Below, piece by piece: positions 1-8,233 of a stretch of DNA of 39,886 nt (the first letter of the stretch is position 1; every line of letters begins with the position of its first letter). The notes under the pieces were generated by a model, which searched no databases, was not told where the DNA came from, and saw only the letters and a list, made by a program, of their open reading frames with translations. The stretch is from Bacillus sp. BP-3 (lineage in GTDB: Bacteria; Bacillota; Bacilli; Bacillales; Bacillaceae_G). A program made the position numbers and the translations under genes. Where the stretch lies: positions 1-39,886 of the forward strand of contig NZ_JAQOTJ010000026.1 of NCBI RefSeq assembly GCF_028401955.1, in the 5' to 3' direction.

Positions 1-75
<75 letters not shown>

Positions 76-170
76 GTTTGTCTAGCATCATAAATAAAAA
101 TTGACGTTTCACGTTGTTTGTTTCGTTCAGTTTTCAAAGAACTTATCCATCGCTCAATTGCGACTTCCTC

Positions 171-199
171 ATGTTAACATCTTTGTTTTTTGATGTCAA
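171..199 (-). promoter_or_regulatory. rrn promoter P2
   Basis: On the minus strand a perfect -35 TTGACA (194-199) is followed after 17 bases by -10 TAACAT (171-176), about 100 bases upstream of the mature 16S 5' end. Between it and 16S lies a leader with the antitermination-like sequence TTCTTTGAAAACTGAA. This is the usual position of the proximal rrn promoter in Bacillus. Confidence 0.85.
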
Positions 200-259
200 C
201 TACGTTTTTTTATTTCTTTTTTGTCTGCTTTCTGCTTTCGTGCATCAGCGACGTTTATT

Positions 260-288
260 AATATAGCATGATGATTTTCAAAACGCAA
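260..288 (-). promoter_or_regulatory. rrn promoter P1
   Basis: The minus strand carries TTGCGT (283-288), a 17-base spacer and TATATT (260-265), about 90 bases upstream of P2. Tandem sigma-A promoters spaced like this are typical of Bacillus rRNA operons. It lies between the rRNA operon and the divergent MgtC-like gene. Confidence 0.7.
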
Positions 289-397
289 CACCCTTTTTCA
301 ATATTTTTTATAAAAAGTGTCCAACTTTCCTTTTTTGTACCATATACTGAAAATATCAGTTCATCTATTACACCAAATGACGGGGGAGGAAGACAAA

Positions 398-1084
398 TTG
401 GAACACTTCGATTTATTACTTAAGATAGGCCTCTCTGCTATTTTAGGATTTGCAATTGGTTTAGAACGTGAACTAAAACGAAAGCCACTAGGTTTAAAAA
501 CTTGCTTAGTTATTTCTATTATTAGTTGTTTACTTACCATTGTTTCAATTGAAGCAGCCTATAATTTACCGAACTCTATCTCAAACAGAATTACTATGGA
601 CCCCCTCCGTTTAGCAGCTCAAGTTGTATCGGGAATTGGTTTTTTAGGAGCGGGAGTTATTTTACGTAGAGGTAACGATAGCATCGCAGGCTTAACTACT
701 GCTGCCATGATTTGGGGAGCATCAGGAATTGGCATCGCAGTGGGAGCCGGTTTTTATTTAGAAGCTATTTCTGGTATGTGTTTCCTTATGATTAGCGTAG
801 AACTTATTCCTTTTGTTATGAATATTTTAGGCCCAAAATCCCTCAGGCAGCGCGAAATTGCGGTAAACCTCGTCGTAAATGGTATGGAAAATATCCCCAC
901 TGTCATCGAAGACATAAAAAAAATGAATATAAAAGTTAAAAATATGAAACTTAAAACACTAGAAAATGGAGCTCATTTTCTGCAAATGAAACTATCTGTT
1001 GATCAAAAAATACGTACAGCTAATGTATACTATGCAATTCAACAGCTTGATAGCGTTCAACAAACCGAAGTGGAAAGCATCTGA
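398..1084 (+). CDS. MgtC/SapB family membrane protein
   Basis: 228-residue membrane protein of the MgtC/SapB family. The first half has several hydrophobic helices, with the charged family motif GLERE near residues 19-23 and glycine-rich GIGFLGAGVIL at about 79-89. From about residue 155 there is a soluble ACT-like C-terminal domain. MgtC proteins help cells grow in low Mg2+ and in hosts; the biochemical role in Bacillus is uncertain. The start is taken as TTG at 398 because GGGGGAGG lies 8 bases upstream. A GTG 81 bases further upstream is in frame but has no ribosome site. The gene diverges from the rrn operon and is followed by its own terminator. Confidence 0.85.
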   Translation: MEHFDLLLKIGLSAILGFAIGLERELKRKPLGLKTCLVISIISCLLTIVSIEAAYNLPNSISNRITMDPLRLAAQVVSGIGFLGAGVILRRGNDSIAGLTTAAMIWGASGIGIAVGAGFYLEAISGMCFLMISVELIPFVMNILGPKSLRQREIAVNLVVNGMENIPTVIEDIKKMNIKVKNMKLKTLENGAHFLQMKLSVDQKIRTANVYYAIQQLDSVQQTEVESI

Positions 1085-1085
1085 C

Positions 1086-1117
1086 AACTCCCTCACTCGT
1101 GAGGGGGTTTTTCTTTT
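1086..1117 (+). terminator. terminator after the MgtC-like gene
   Basis: A GC-rich stem (CTCCCTCA paired with TGAGGGGG) with a 4-base loop and a T-rich tail starts two bases after the stop codon. Confidence 0.85.
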
Positions 1118-1134
1118 TTCATAATGGCAACAAT

Positions 1135-1188
1135 ATAAAGTGAAACTTTAATCAGTGGAGGTTTTACTATCTACTAATAGCAGGATAA
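1135..1188 (-). repeat. short (internally deleted) bcr1 element
   Basis: Begins ATAAAGTGAAACTTTAATCA and ends GCAGGATAA. It aligns end to end with the 54-bp element at 34473-34526 read in the opposite orientation, and both ends match those of the full elements near 4.7 and 38.4 kb. It is more diverged than the others and seems to be an old short copy. It lies just upstream of the K+ channel gene. Confidence 0.7.
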
Positions 1189-1218
1189 CTATTAGTGATG
1201 CGGGAGGAGCTACAAACG

Positions 1219-2214
1219 TTGAATGCAAGAAGTAGTATTTTGGATACATTTCGCAATTCTATTATTTTACGGCTGGTCACCTTAATCGGCTTATTCATTC
1301 TCTTCTTTGGATTTCTTATTCACAAATTAGAACCCATTCACTTTCGAACATGGTTCGATGGTATATGGTGGGCACTAGTCACAACATTCACTGTTGGATA
1401 CGGTGATTACGTTCCTCATAGTATACAAGGAAGAATACTCGCAATTATTCTCATTTTATTAGGAACTGGATTTGGTTCTTATTATATGGTATCTTTCGCT
1501 ACCGAAATGATTAGTAAACAATATATGAAAATAAAAGGTGAAGAGGCGGCCTCTTGCCATAAACATATGATTGTTGTCGGCTGGAACGAACGTGTGAAAC
1601 ATGTAGTAAGTCAAATGCGTGTATTACAACCAAATCTTGATATTGTTCTCATAGATGAAACACTCCCTCTACTGCCGAAGTCATTTCATCATCTACAATT
1701 TATTAAAGGTTGTCCTCATCATGATCAGATTTTACTCAAAGCAAATATTCGTACTGCGCATACTATTTTAATTACAGCTGACAAAGAAAAAAGCGAGAGC
1801 TCTGCTGATACACACTCTATTTTAACCATCTTAACAGCGAAAGGATTAAACCCAAATATATATTGTATCGTTGAAATGTTAACTTCCGATCAAATTCATA
1901 ATGCGAAACGAGCAGGTGCAACAGAAATTATTGAAGGAAATAAATTAACGAGTTATGTATTTGCTGCTTCCTTATTATTCCCTTCGATTTCAGAAGTACT
2001 ATTTACAATTTACAATGAAATTACTGCGGATAAATTACAACTCTTACATATTCCTGAGCAATATGATGGTGAAACATTCGAATATTGTAACTGCGCTTTA
2101 TTAAAACAAAATATACTCTTACTTGGCCTCCAACGTGACGGACACTATCATATAAACCCGACTCATTCCTTTACTCTGAAAAAAAATGATTTACTGATTG
2201 TAATTAAACATTAA
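1219..2214 (+). CDS. yugO: potassium channel with RCK/TrkA-N domain (YugO-like)
   Basis: 331-residue K+ channel. Two transmembrane helices (about 15-35 and 73-95) flank a pore loop holding the perfect selectivity filter TVGYGD at 58-63. From about residue 110 a cytoplasmic RCK (TrkA-N) domain follows, and the last 80 residues resemble TrkA-C. Each subunit would contribute to a tetrameric channel gated by a ligand bound at the RCK domain. B. subtilis YugO is the relative I recall, where it is tied to K+ signalling in biofilms. The TTG at 1219 is chosen because GGGAGGAG lies 9 bases upstream. An in-frame GTG at 1195 lies before this ribosome site. The end overlaps the convergent yugN by 11 bases. 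Confidence 0.9.
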   Translation: MNARSSILDTFRNSIILRLVTLIGLFILFFGFLIHKLEPIHFRTWFDGIWWALVTTFTVGYGDYVPHSIQGRILAIILILLGTGFGSYYMVSFATEMISKQYMKIKGEEAASCHKHMIVVGWNERVKHVVSQMRVLQPNLDIVLIDETLPLLPKSFHHLQFIKGCPHHDQILLKANIRTAHTILITADKEKSESSADTHSILTILTAKGLNPNIYCIVEMLTSDQIHNAKRAGATEIIEGNKLTSYVFAASLLFPSISEVLFTIYNEITADKLQLLHIPEQYDGETFEYCNCALLKQNILLLGLQRDGHYHINPTHSFTLKKNDLLIVIKH

Positions 2215-2614
2215 GAAGATATGCTTCTAATTCTCGAACTAATGCTTTCCCAACATCAATATATTTTGCTTGAATATCTCCGTCTGGATCTTTCGGTTCT
2301 GCAAACTGATCAAAAGACGTCATCCCAGCTGTAAGTGTATTCACTTCATCATCTAATTCGTCTTGATACACATGTGACAGAAGGTACGGTGTATCAAGAC
2401 GAACGATAACTCCATTTACATCCAACTCTCCTTCAATGGCTGTAAACGGCAATCGTAAAAATTGATACCCTTCCTCTTCATCTATTTTATAATCGAAACA
2501 TCCCTTCTCATAATCCCAATTCCCACCTATTGTATAGCCCAGCGGCTTTAATGTTTCTTCCAATTTGAAAAGGGAAAATGTCTGTCCTTCTAGCTTCGAA
2601 TGAATCTGAATCAA
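2204..2614 (-). CDS. yugN: YugN-like family protein
   Basis: Soluble acidic protein of about 136 residues matching the YugN-like family, function unknown. No signal peptide or membrane helix is visible. The TTG at 2614 has AAAGG 9 bases upstream. An ATG three codons earlier (2623) overlaps that ribosome site, so the exact start is open. It lies downstream of pgi in the same direction, behind a strong terminator. The arrangement yugO, yugN, pgi matches the order I recall in B. subtilis. It overlaps the convergent channel gene at the 3' end. Confidence 0.8.
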   Translation of the reverse strand: MIQIHSKLEGQTFSLFKLEETLKPLGYTIGGNWDYEKGCFDYKIDEEEGYQFLRLPFTAIEGELDVNGVIVRLDTPYLLSHVYQDELDDEVNTLTAGMTSFDQFAEPKDPDGDIQAKYIDVGKALVRELEAYLLNV

Positions 2615-2712
2615 ATGGATCATCCTTTCTAGATTTTTTTTAGCATACCCAATTCGCACTCCATATATCGGCATTTTTTTCAATATATCAGCGATTCGAC
2701 GCACATTCATCA

Positions 2713-2745
2713 CAAAAAAAAGCTGTTGGGATTATCCCAACAGCT
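2713..2745 (-). terminator. terminator after pgi
   Basis: On the minus strand an 11-bp stem AGCTGTTGGGA/TCCCAACAGCT is followed by eight T residues. It separates pgi from yugN. Confidence 0.92.
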
Positions 2746-2754
2746 CCGCTTTTC

Positions 2755-4107
2755 TTATTTCAAACGTTCTTCTAATTCTGCTTTTAGTTCTTCGAATCCT
2801 GGTTTTCCAAGCAATGCAAACATGTTTTTCTTGTATGCTTCTACACCTGGTTGGTCAAATGGATTTACGCCTAGTAGGTAGCCGCTCATCGCACATGCCT
2901 TTTCGAAGAAGTATACAAGATAACCAAATGTATACTCATTTAGTTCTGGAATGTTTACAATTAAGTTTGGTACGCCGCCATCGCTATGTGCAAGTAATGT
3001 TCCTTCGTATGCTTTCGTGTTAACGAAGTCTACTGTTTCACCAGCAAGGTAGTTTAATCCATCTAAATCGTTCTCATCTAATTCAATTTTTAGTTCATGT
3101 GTAGATTTTCCTACTTTTAGAACTGTTTCAAATAGGTCACGGCGTCCTTCTTGAATGTATTGACCTAAAGAATGAAGATCAGTTGAGAAGTTTGCGGAAG
3201 ATGGGAAAATACCTTTTTGATCTTTTCCTTCACTCTCACCAAATAATTGTTTCCACCATTCAGCAAAATATTGAAGTGCTGGTTCATAGTTCACAAGCAT
3301 TTCAATTGTTTTTCCTTTATTGTATAAAGCATTACGTACAACTGCATATTGGTAAGCTGGATTTTCTTCAAGCTCTGATTTTGCAAAATCATCATGACCT
3401 GCAGCTGCCCCTTGCATCATTTCTTCGATATTTAAACCACTTACAGCAATCGGTAATAAACCAACTGGTGTTAATACAGAGAAACGGCCGCCAACATCAT
3501 CTGGAATCACGAATGTTTCGTAGCCTTCTTCGTTAGCTAATGTTTTTAAAGCACCGCGCGCTTTATCCGTTGTTGCATAAATACGTTTACGCGCCTCTTC
3601 TTTTCCGTATTTCTCTTCTAATAATTTACGGAAAATACGGAATGCAATTGCAGGTTCTGTTGTTGTGCCTGATTTAGAAATAACATTAATTGAGAAGTCT
3701 TTACCTTCTAATACATCCATCAAGTCTTTCATGTAAGTGGAGCTAATGTTTTGTCCAACAAATAGCACTTGTGGCGTTTTGCGCTGTTCTTTAGATAGCG
3801 TATTGTAGAAAGAATGATTTAACATTTCAATCGCTGCTCGTGCTCCTAAGTAAGAACCACCAATACCAATAACAAGTAAAATGTCGGAGTCATTTTTAAT
3901 TTTCTCCGCAGACTTTTGAATGCGAGAAAATTCTTCTTTATCGTAGGCAAGAGGAAGTTCTACCCAACCTAAGAAATCGTTCCCTGCTCCTGTTTTTTCA
4001 TGAATTGCATGGTGTGATACTTTTACCATATCACGTAAGTATGTTAGCTCGTGTTCACTAATGAACGATAATGCTTTTGAATAATCAAACGTTACATGTG
4101 TGCTCAT
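2755..4107 (-). CDS. pgi: glucose-6-phosphate isomerase
   Basis: Complete 450-residue phosphoglucose isomerase, the usual length in Bacillus. It interconverts glucose-6-phosphate and fructose-6-phosphate in the cytosol. Recognisable blocks are [12 protein letters not shown] near residue 80, the phosphate-binding KSGTTTEPA loop near 145, [11 protein letters not shown] near 206, the GESEGKDQ segment with the catalytic Glu near 290, LHSLGQ with the active-site His near 310, and a C-terminal GVEAYKKN with the catalytic Lys. GGAGG lies 8 bases before ATG. It is transcribed away from yuzA. Its substrate is also the entry point for the pgcA-galU sugar-nucleotide route encoded 30 kb further along. 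Confidence 0.97.
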   Translation of the reverse strand: MSTHVTFDYSKALSFISEHELTYLRDMVKVSHHAIHEKTGAGNDFLGWVELPLAYDKEEFSRIQKSAEKIKNDSDILLVIGIGGSYLGARAAIEMLNHSFYNTLSKEQRKTPQVLFVGQNISSTYMKDLMDVLEGKDFSINVISKSGTTTEPAIAFRIFRKLLEEKYGKEEARKRIYATTDKARGALKTLANEEGYETFVIPDDVGGRFSVLTPVGLLPIAVSGLNIEEMMQGAAAGHDDFAKSELEENPAYQYAVVRNALYNKGKTIEMLVNYEPALQYFAEWWKQLFGESEGKDQKGIFPSSANFSTDLHSLGQYIQEGRRDLFETVLKVGKSTHELKIELDENDLDGLNYLAGETVDFVNTKAYEGTLLAHSDGGVPNLIVNIPELNEYTFGYLVYFFEKACAMSGYLLGVNPFDQPGVEAYKKNMFALLGKPGFEELKAELEERLK

Positions 4108-4368
4108 TTTTTTGCCTCCAATACAGTATGTATATGTATTTCTGTCTTCACTTTAGCGAAACCACCGTTGTAAATCAAGCGAACTACAAATTGTAAGCGT
4201 ACCCAATTTGTTTTTTTTACAAAATCGTCATATCTCTTGTTTTTCTGATGAGAAATTTAATTTTTTTGTATAAGAAGGGCAAAAGGTATCCATTCTATAA
4301 AAGAAGCTTGATTAAGCGAGTAAACTTCGCTCATTTGCGCTTCATCATTTAAGGAGGGACTGCTTAAG

Positions 4369-4602
4369 ATGAGTACATTACAACGCATCGCTTTAGTATT
4401 TACGATTATCGGCGCAGTAAACTGGGGACTCATTGGCTTCTTTCAATTCGATTTAGTAGCAGCTATCTTCGGCGGACAAGATACAGCACTTGCTCGAATT
4501 ATCTACGGTATCGTAGGTATTTCAGGTTTAATTAACCTTGGTTTATTATTTAAACCTTCTGAAGAGCTTGGGACACACCCAGAAGCACGTCAAGTTCGAT
4601 AA
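4369..4602 (+). CDS. yuzA: DUF378 membrane protein (YuzA-like)
   Basis: 77-residue protein with two hydrophobic helices (about 5-27 and 40-62) and the DUF378 pattern: a glycine/asparagine turn in the first helix (GAVNWGLIGF) and a similar IYGIVGISGLINLGLL second helix. The function is unknown. AAGGAGG lies 10 bases upstream of ATG. It is monocistronic, divergent from pgi, and at the position of B. subtilis yuzA. Confidence 0.88.
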   Translation: MSTLQRIALVFTIIGAVNWGLIGFFQFDLVAAIFGGQDTALARIIYGIVGISGLINLGLLFKPSEELGTHPEARQVR

Positions 4603-4924
4603 CTCCATTATAAAACACATATCTCCGCTTGTTTTAAAAACAAGCGGAGATTATGATGCTTCACTACCTTCCGACATACGAACGTTTCTTTATTCTGATT
4701 ACAAGCGAAGTAAAGTGAAACTAGCCATCAGTAACGCTTTTCTCACCGGTACTTAGTTTCACCAATCGGGCATTTACGGATAGTTATCCCCCCTGTATTC
4801 TTCACTTCTCTCCAAACCTTGAAGTGGGGGTCTTACTGCCCGTTGATGCGGGATAAAAGAAACGTTTGATTATTTTATATCATAATGTAACACGAATAAA
4901 AGCAGGGAGCATGGCTCCCTGCTT
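4603..4924. other. intergenic region with hairpin and bcr1, no gene
   Basis: These 322 bases hold an inverted repeat ATCTCCGCTTG/CAAGCGGAGAT at about 4620-4651 without a clear T-tract (a weak terminator for yuzA), a bcr1 element, and the yugI terminator. No credible coding sequence is visible. Confidence 0.7.
4711..4857 (-). repeat. bcr1 element, near full length
   Basis: About 147 bp, reading TAAAGTGAAACTAGCCATCA at the left and TGATGCGGGATAAA at the right. The internal blocks CACCAATCGGGC and GTCTTACTGCCCG occur in the other full copies. The right end carries ATAAA; the left end has GTAAA instead. I recall bcr1 as a B. cereus group-specific mobile repeat flanked by TTTAT. Confidence 0.82.
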
Positions 4925-4929
4925 TTATT
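4895..4929. terminator. bidirectional terminator at the yugI 3' end
   Basis: A 16-bp perfect stem AATAAAAGCAGGGAGC with a 3-base loop. T-runs flank it on both strands and it includes the yugI stop codon. Confidence 0.85.
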
Positions 4930-5269
4930 TTGTAATTTGTGATTCTTCAATCCACTCTGTTAACTTGTCTCGCAATGTGTTAAATCCATTTGCAGACGGA
5001 TTTGGAATACGTACTTTCCCTTGTTTTCGTTTGGCAGCCTTCAATGACAAACTCATTTTTCCGTTCTTCTCATCAACTGAAAGTACCTTTACTTCCACTT
5101 CGTCTCCAACTTTTAAAAAATCATGAATATCTTTTACATATCCATTTGTAATTTCAGATATGTGCACAAGCCCTTGTGTTTCTCCATCTAATGCAACGAA
5201 TGCTCCGTAATCTTGAATCCCTGTTACTTTTCCCTTCACAACCACTCCAGTTGTATAGTTATTTAACAT
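4925..5269 (-). CDS. yugI: S1 RNA-binding domain protein (general stress protein 13, YugI-like)
   Basis: 114-residue protein with one S1 OB-fold domain over residues 6-75 (GVVVKGKVTGIQDYGAFVAL, then GLVHISEI and KVGDEVEVKVLSVDE). A basic linker and a short C-terminal helix, GFNTLRDKLTEWIE, follow. It resembles B. subtilis YugI/GSP13, a ribosome-associated stress protein. The ATG at 5269 has GGGAG 8 bases upstream; an in-frame ATG five codons earlier overlaps that site and is rejected. A good sigma-A promoter lies just upstream. I did not find a clear sigma-B site. Confidence 0.9.
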   Translation of the reverse strand: MLNNYTTGVVVKGKVTGIQDYGAFVALDGETQGLVHISEITNGYVKDIHDFLKVGDEVEVKVLSVDEKNGKMSLSLKAAKRKQGKVRIPNPSANGFNTLRDKLTEWIEESQITK

Positions 5270-5307
5270 AAGAAACACTCCCATATGTTTACCTTTTGTA
5301 TTAGTAA

Positions 5308-5336
5308 ATTATACCACCTAGTTGACTTTCATTCAA
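5308..5336 (-). promoter_or_regulatory. sigma-A promoter of yugI
   Basis: Minus strand TTGAAT (5331-5336), exact 17-base spacer, TATAAT (5308-5313), about 40 bases upstream of the yugI start. Confidence 0.75.
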
Positions 5337-5425
5337 AATTCATGAAAAAAATTCCTTTTACATGTATAAATCTTCAAATATGGGGATAAAATACTAACAC
5401 ATGGCTTTCTAGTATTCCCCCCCTT

Positions 5426-6616
5426 TTATGGACAAAACGTATTGCGTTTTGTCCTTTTTTCATTCTCTACAAACCGCTTCATACGTTTCATCGCTTCCAT
5501 AAGCTGTTCAAGTGACGTTGCATACGAACAACGAATAAACCCTTCTCCACTCGCGCCAAATACACTTCCGGGTACAACCGCGACTTTTTCTGCTAATAAT
5601 AAACGTTCAGCAAATTCCGCCGAAGATAATCCCGTCGAACGAATCGAGGGAAATACATAAAATGCTCCGCCAGGCATATGACAATCTAATCCCATTTCAT
5701 TAAAGGAAGTTGCCATAAAGTTCCGGCGTTGTTTATAACTCTCACGCATTCGAATAACCTCTTGTTCTCCTGAACGCAGCGCTTCTAATGCCGCAAATTG
5801 AGACATCGTCGGTGCACACATCATCGAATATTGATGAATTTTTAACATGATATCCGTAAAATGTTTAGGAGCTGCAATTAAACCAAGGCGCCAGCCTGTC
5901 ATCGCAAAGCCTTTTGAAAAACCAGAGATTAAAATCGTATGATCCCGCATATGTGTCACACTTGCAAAACTTGTGTATGTTTCATCATAAACAAGCTCAG
6001 CATAAATCTCATCGGATAATACAATTAAATTGTATTTCTCAACAATAGCAGCAAGTTTCTCCAATTCTTCTTTCTTTAAGAGCGTTCCTGTCGGGTTGTT
6101 TGGAGAACATAGTAAAATCGCTTTCGTATTCGTTGTAATGACCGATTCAATCTGCTGCGGCTGCACTTTAAATTCATCCTCTGGAGATGTAGACACAGGT
6201 ACCGGTACACCGCCCGCTAATGTAACAAGCGGCGCGTATGATACAAAGCTTGGTTCAATAATAATTACCTCATCCCCAGGATTAACAATGGTACGCATTG
6301 CCACGTCTAACGCCTGACTCGCCCCAACTGTTACAATAATCTCTTCTTGCGGATCATAATCGACTGAAAATTGTTTGTGTAAATATTTTGAAATTTCTTC
6401 ACGCAGCTCTAATAACCCAGCATTCGCAGTATAGGCTGTATATCCTTCTTCTAATGAACGAATACATGCTTGTCTTACATTCCAAGGTGTTACAAAGTCA
6501 GGCTCCCCAACTCCTAATGAAATAACCCCTTCCATACCGGCAGCCAAATCAAAAAATTTCCGAATACCGGATGGTTGTAAAGATTGTGCTACTTTTGATA
6601 ATTCAAATTTACTCAT
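5426..6616 (-). CDS. alaT: alanine/aromatic-type aminotransferase (AlaT-like)
   Basis: 396-residue fold-type I PLP aminotransferase. Seen: LGVGEPDF near residue 35, CSPNNPTGT near 170, DEIYAEL near 202, the PLP-lysine motif SGFSKGFAMTGWR near 231-243, and the C-terminal substrate-binding arginine in GFIRCSYA. B. subtilis AlaT (formerly YugH) makes alanine from pyruvate and sits next to the regulator AlaR; the same pairing here supports that role. Annotation as 'aminotransferase A' is equally possible by sequence. The start ATG overlaps the alaR stop by 4 bases, so the two are translationally coupled. The last codons form a hairpin with a T-run on the opposite strand. Confidence 0.9.
   Translation of the reverse strand: MSKFELSKVAQSLQPSGIRKFFDLAAGMEGVISLGVGEPDFVTPWNVRQACIRSLEEGYTAYTANAGLLELREEISKYLHKQFSVDYDPQEEIIVTVGASQALDVAMRTIVNPGDEVIIIEPSFVSYAPLVTLAGGVPVPVSTSPEDEFKVQPQQIESVITTNTKAILLCSPNNPTGTLLKKEELEKLAAIVEKYNLIVLSDEIYAELVYDETYTSFASVTHMRDHTILISGFSKGFAMTGWRLGLIAAPKHFTDIMLKIHQYSMMCAPTMSQFAALEALRSGEQEVIRMRESYKQRRNFMATSFNEMGLDCHMPGGAFYVFPSIRSTGLSSAEFAERLLLAEKVAVVPGSVFGASGEGFIRCSYATSLEQLMEAMKRMKRFVENEKRTKRNTFCP
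5430..5460 (+). terminator. plus-strand terminator-like hairpin inside the alaT 3' end
   Basis: GGACAAAACG and CGTTTTGTCC form a perfect 10-bp stem with a 5-base loop, followed by six T on the plus strand only. No plus-strand gene is near, so it may stop antisense transcription. Confidence 0.55.
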
Positions 6617-7107
6617 GGTGCCACCACAATTCGTTTATCATCATCTTTGTTTTCATATATAATTCCCTCATGTTTATACTTTTTCAAAATAAAATGCGTT
6701 GTCGTTGATACGACAGATTCAATTGTCGCTAACTTCTCCGCTACAAACGTTGCAACTTCAGCCATTCCTCTTCCTTCTATTGTAATGGAAAGGTCATATG
6801 TCCCTGACATTAAATACACTGACTTCACTTCTGGATATCGGTAAATTTGTTCTGCTACCGCATCAAATCCAACGCCATGCTTCGGTGTCACTTTCACATC
6901 AATCATTGCCGTTAAACCTGTATGTTTTTTTACCTTTGTCCAATTAATCAGTGTTACATAATCGACAATCACTTTTTCTCTTTCTAATTTTTCAAGGATT
7001 GCTATTACTTCTTCTACATCTATGTTTAACATTTTGGCTAATGTTTCTTCCGATAATCGACTATTTTTCTCAAGACAAGCTAACAATTCTAACTCTTTTT
7101 CTGTCAT
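6613..7107 (-). CDS. alaR: Lrp/AsnC family transcriptional regulator (AlaR-like)
   Basis: 164-residue Lrp/AsnC regulator. An N-terminal winged helix-turn-helix spans about 1-60 (SRLSEETLAKMLNIDVEEVI). A RAM ligand-binding domain follows from about 70 to 140, with VYLMSGTYDLSITIEG, and then a basic tail. Such proteins bind amino acids and assemble as octamers. It overlaps alaT by 4 bases in an alaR-alaT operon, as in B. subtilis, so control of alanine synthesis is the likely job. AAAGGGAG precedes ATG. Confidence 0.92.
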   Translation of the reverse strand: MTEKELELLACLEKNSRLSEETLAKMLNIDVEEVIAILEKLEREKVIVDYVTLINWTKVKKHTGLTAMIDVKVTPKHGVGFDAVAEQIYRYPEVKSVYLMSGTYDLSITIEGRGMAEVATFVAEKLATIESVVSTTTHFILKKYKHEGIIYENKDDDKRIVVAP

Positions 7108-7224
7108 TGCAATCTCCCTTTCCTTTTTGTATATTTTCTAAATTATACAGACAGCTTTTCCGATTTGAAAAGAAGATTTTTTTAAGGAATTATGTGACAA
7201 TACATTTAGAAAGGAGCTGGAGCT

Positions 7225-8193
7225 ATGAAACAAAGAGTCTACATTGCAGAAAAAGTGCCTGCATTTGTTGAAAAATATATTGGTGAGCATTATGAATATG
7301 AAAAGTGGGATGGTAATGAAAAAATTCCGCGCCATGTCTTATTAGAGAAAATAAAAGATAAACATGGACTATTAAATTTTGGGGCTATGATTGATGATGA
7401 ATTACTCGAAGCAGCTCCGCAGTTGAAAGTAGTAAGTAACATTTCTGTCGGCTATGATAACTTCGATATCGCAGCTATGAAGCAAAGAGACGTAATTGGA
7501 ACGAATACACCATACGTGTTAGATGATACTGTTGCTGACCTTGTCTTTGCATTAATGTTATCTGCATCTCGCCGCGTTTGTGAACTTGATCGTTACGTAA
7601 AGTCAGGAAAATGGAATGCAGAAATTGGCAAAGAGCATTTCGGCTTAGATGTTCACCATCAAACGATTGGAATCATCGGTATGGGGCGCATCGGAGAAGT
7701 CGTTGCAAAACGCGCAAAATTCGGCTTCGATATGGACGTTTTATACTACAATCGGAGCCGAAAAGAAAAAGCAGAACAGGAGATAGGCGCAACATATTGC
7801 GAATTAGACTCGTTACTGCAAAACGCAGATTTTATCGTTCTTCTGACACCATTAACGGAAGAAACGTATCATCTAATTGGAGAAAAAGAATTCAATATGA
7901 TGAAAGAAACGGCCATTTTTATTAATGCATCCCGGGGGAAAACAGTAAATGAAACTGCATTAATTGAAGCGCTGCAGCAAAAGAAAATTTTTGCTGCAGG
8001 CATTGATACATTTACACAAGAACCAATCGAAAAGGATAGCCCGTTGTTATCTCTACAAAATGTCGTGACGCTCCCTCACATTGGTTCGGCGACGTTAAAA
8101 ACACGCCGAACTATGGCAATGACAGCAGCAAAAAACTTAGTAGCTGGATTACAAGGCCATACACCACCAAACGTTGTAAATGAACTAAAATAA
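7225..8193 (+). CDS. D-isomer-specific 2-hydroxyacid dehydrogenase
   Basis: 322-residue NAD(P)-dependent 2-hydroxyacid dehydrogenase. The Rossmann motif GIIGMGRIGEV lies near residue 149. The catalytic residues are visible as Arg in INASRGKTVNE (about 234), Glu in DTFTQEP (about 263) and His in LPHIGSAT (about 281). The family reduces glyoxylate, hydroxypyruvate or 2-ketogluconate; the substrate cannot be told by eye. AAAGGAG precedes ATG by 8 bases. This gene and the next regulator sit between alaR and yugF, which I recall as neighbours in B. subtilis, so they look like a group-specific insertion. Confidence 0.9.
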   Translation: MKQRVYIAEKVPAFVEKYIGEHYEYEKWDGNEKIPRHVLLEKIKDKHGLLNFGAMIDDELLEAAPQLKVVSNISVGYDNFDIAAMKQRDVIGTNTPYVLDDTVADLVFALMLSASRRVCELDRYVKSGKWNAEIGKEHFGLDVHHQTIGIIGMGRIGEVVAKRAKFGFDMDVLYYNRSRKEKAEQEIGATYCELDSLLQNADFIVLLTPLTEETYHLIGEKEFNMMKETAIFINASRGKTVNETALIEALQQKKIFAAGIDTFTQEPIEKDSPLLSLQNVVTLPHIGSATLKTRRTMAMTAAKNLVAGLQGHTPPNVVNELK

Positions 8194-8195
8194 CA

Positions 8196-8231
8196 AATGA
8201 AGCGCCTGTTTTGACAAACAGGCGCTTCATT
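8196..8231. terminator. bidirectional terminator
   Basis: A 16-bp perfect stem, AATGAAGCGCCTGTTT, with a 4-base loop lies between two convergent genes, three bases from the end of the AraC-type gene. Confidence 0.8.
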
Positions 8232-8233
8232 AT

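Noticed and set aside
317-397. 27-codon N-terminal extension of the MgtC-like protein from a GTG
   Set aside because: No ribosome site precedes it, while GGGGGAGG stands 8 bases before the TTG at 398 where the family homology begins.
3183-3536. 117-codon plus-strand frame within pgi
   Set aside because: Antisense shadow of a highly conserved enzyme gene, without a ribosome site.
4150-4215. Inverted repeat AAATTG-N10-CAATTT upstream of pgi as an operator
   Set aside because: Arms are only six A/T-rich bases and no convincing promoter hexamers accompany it.
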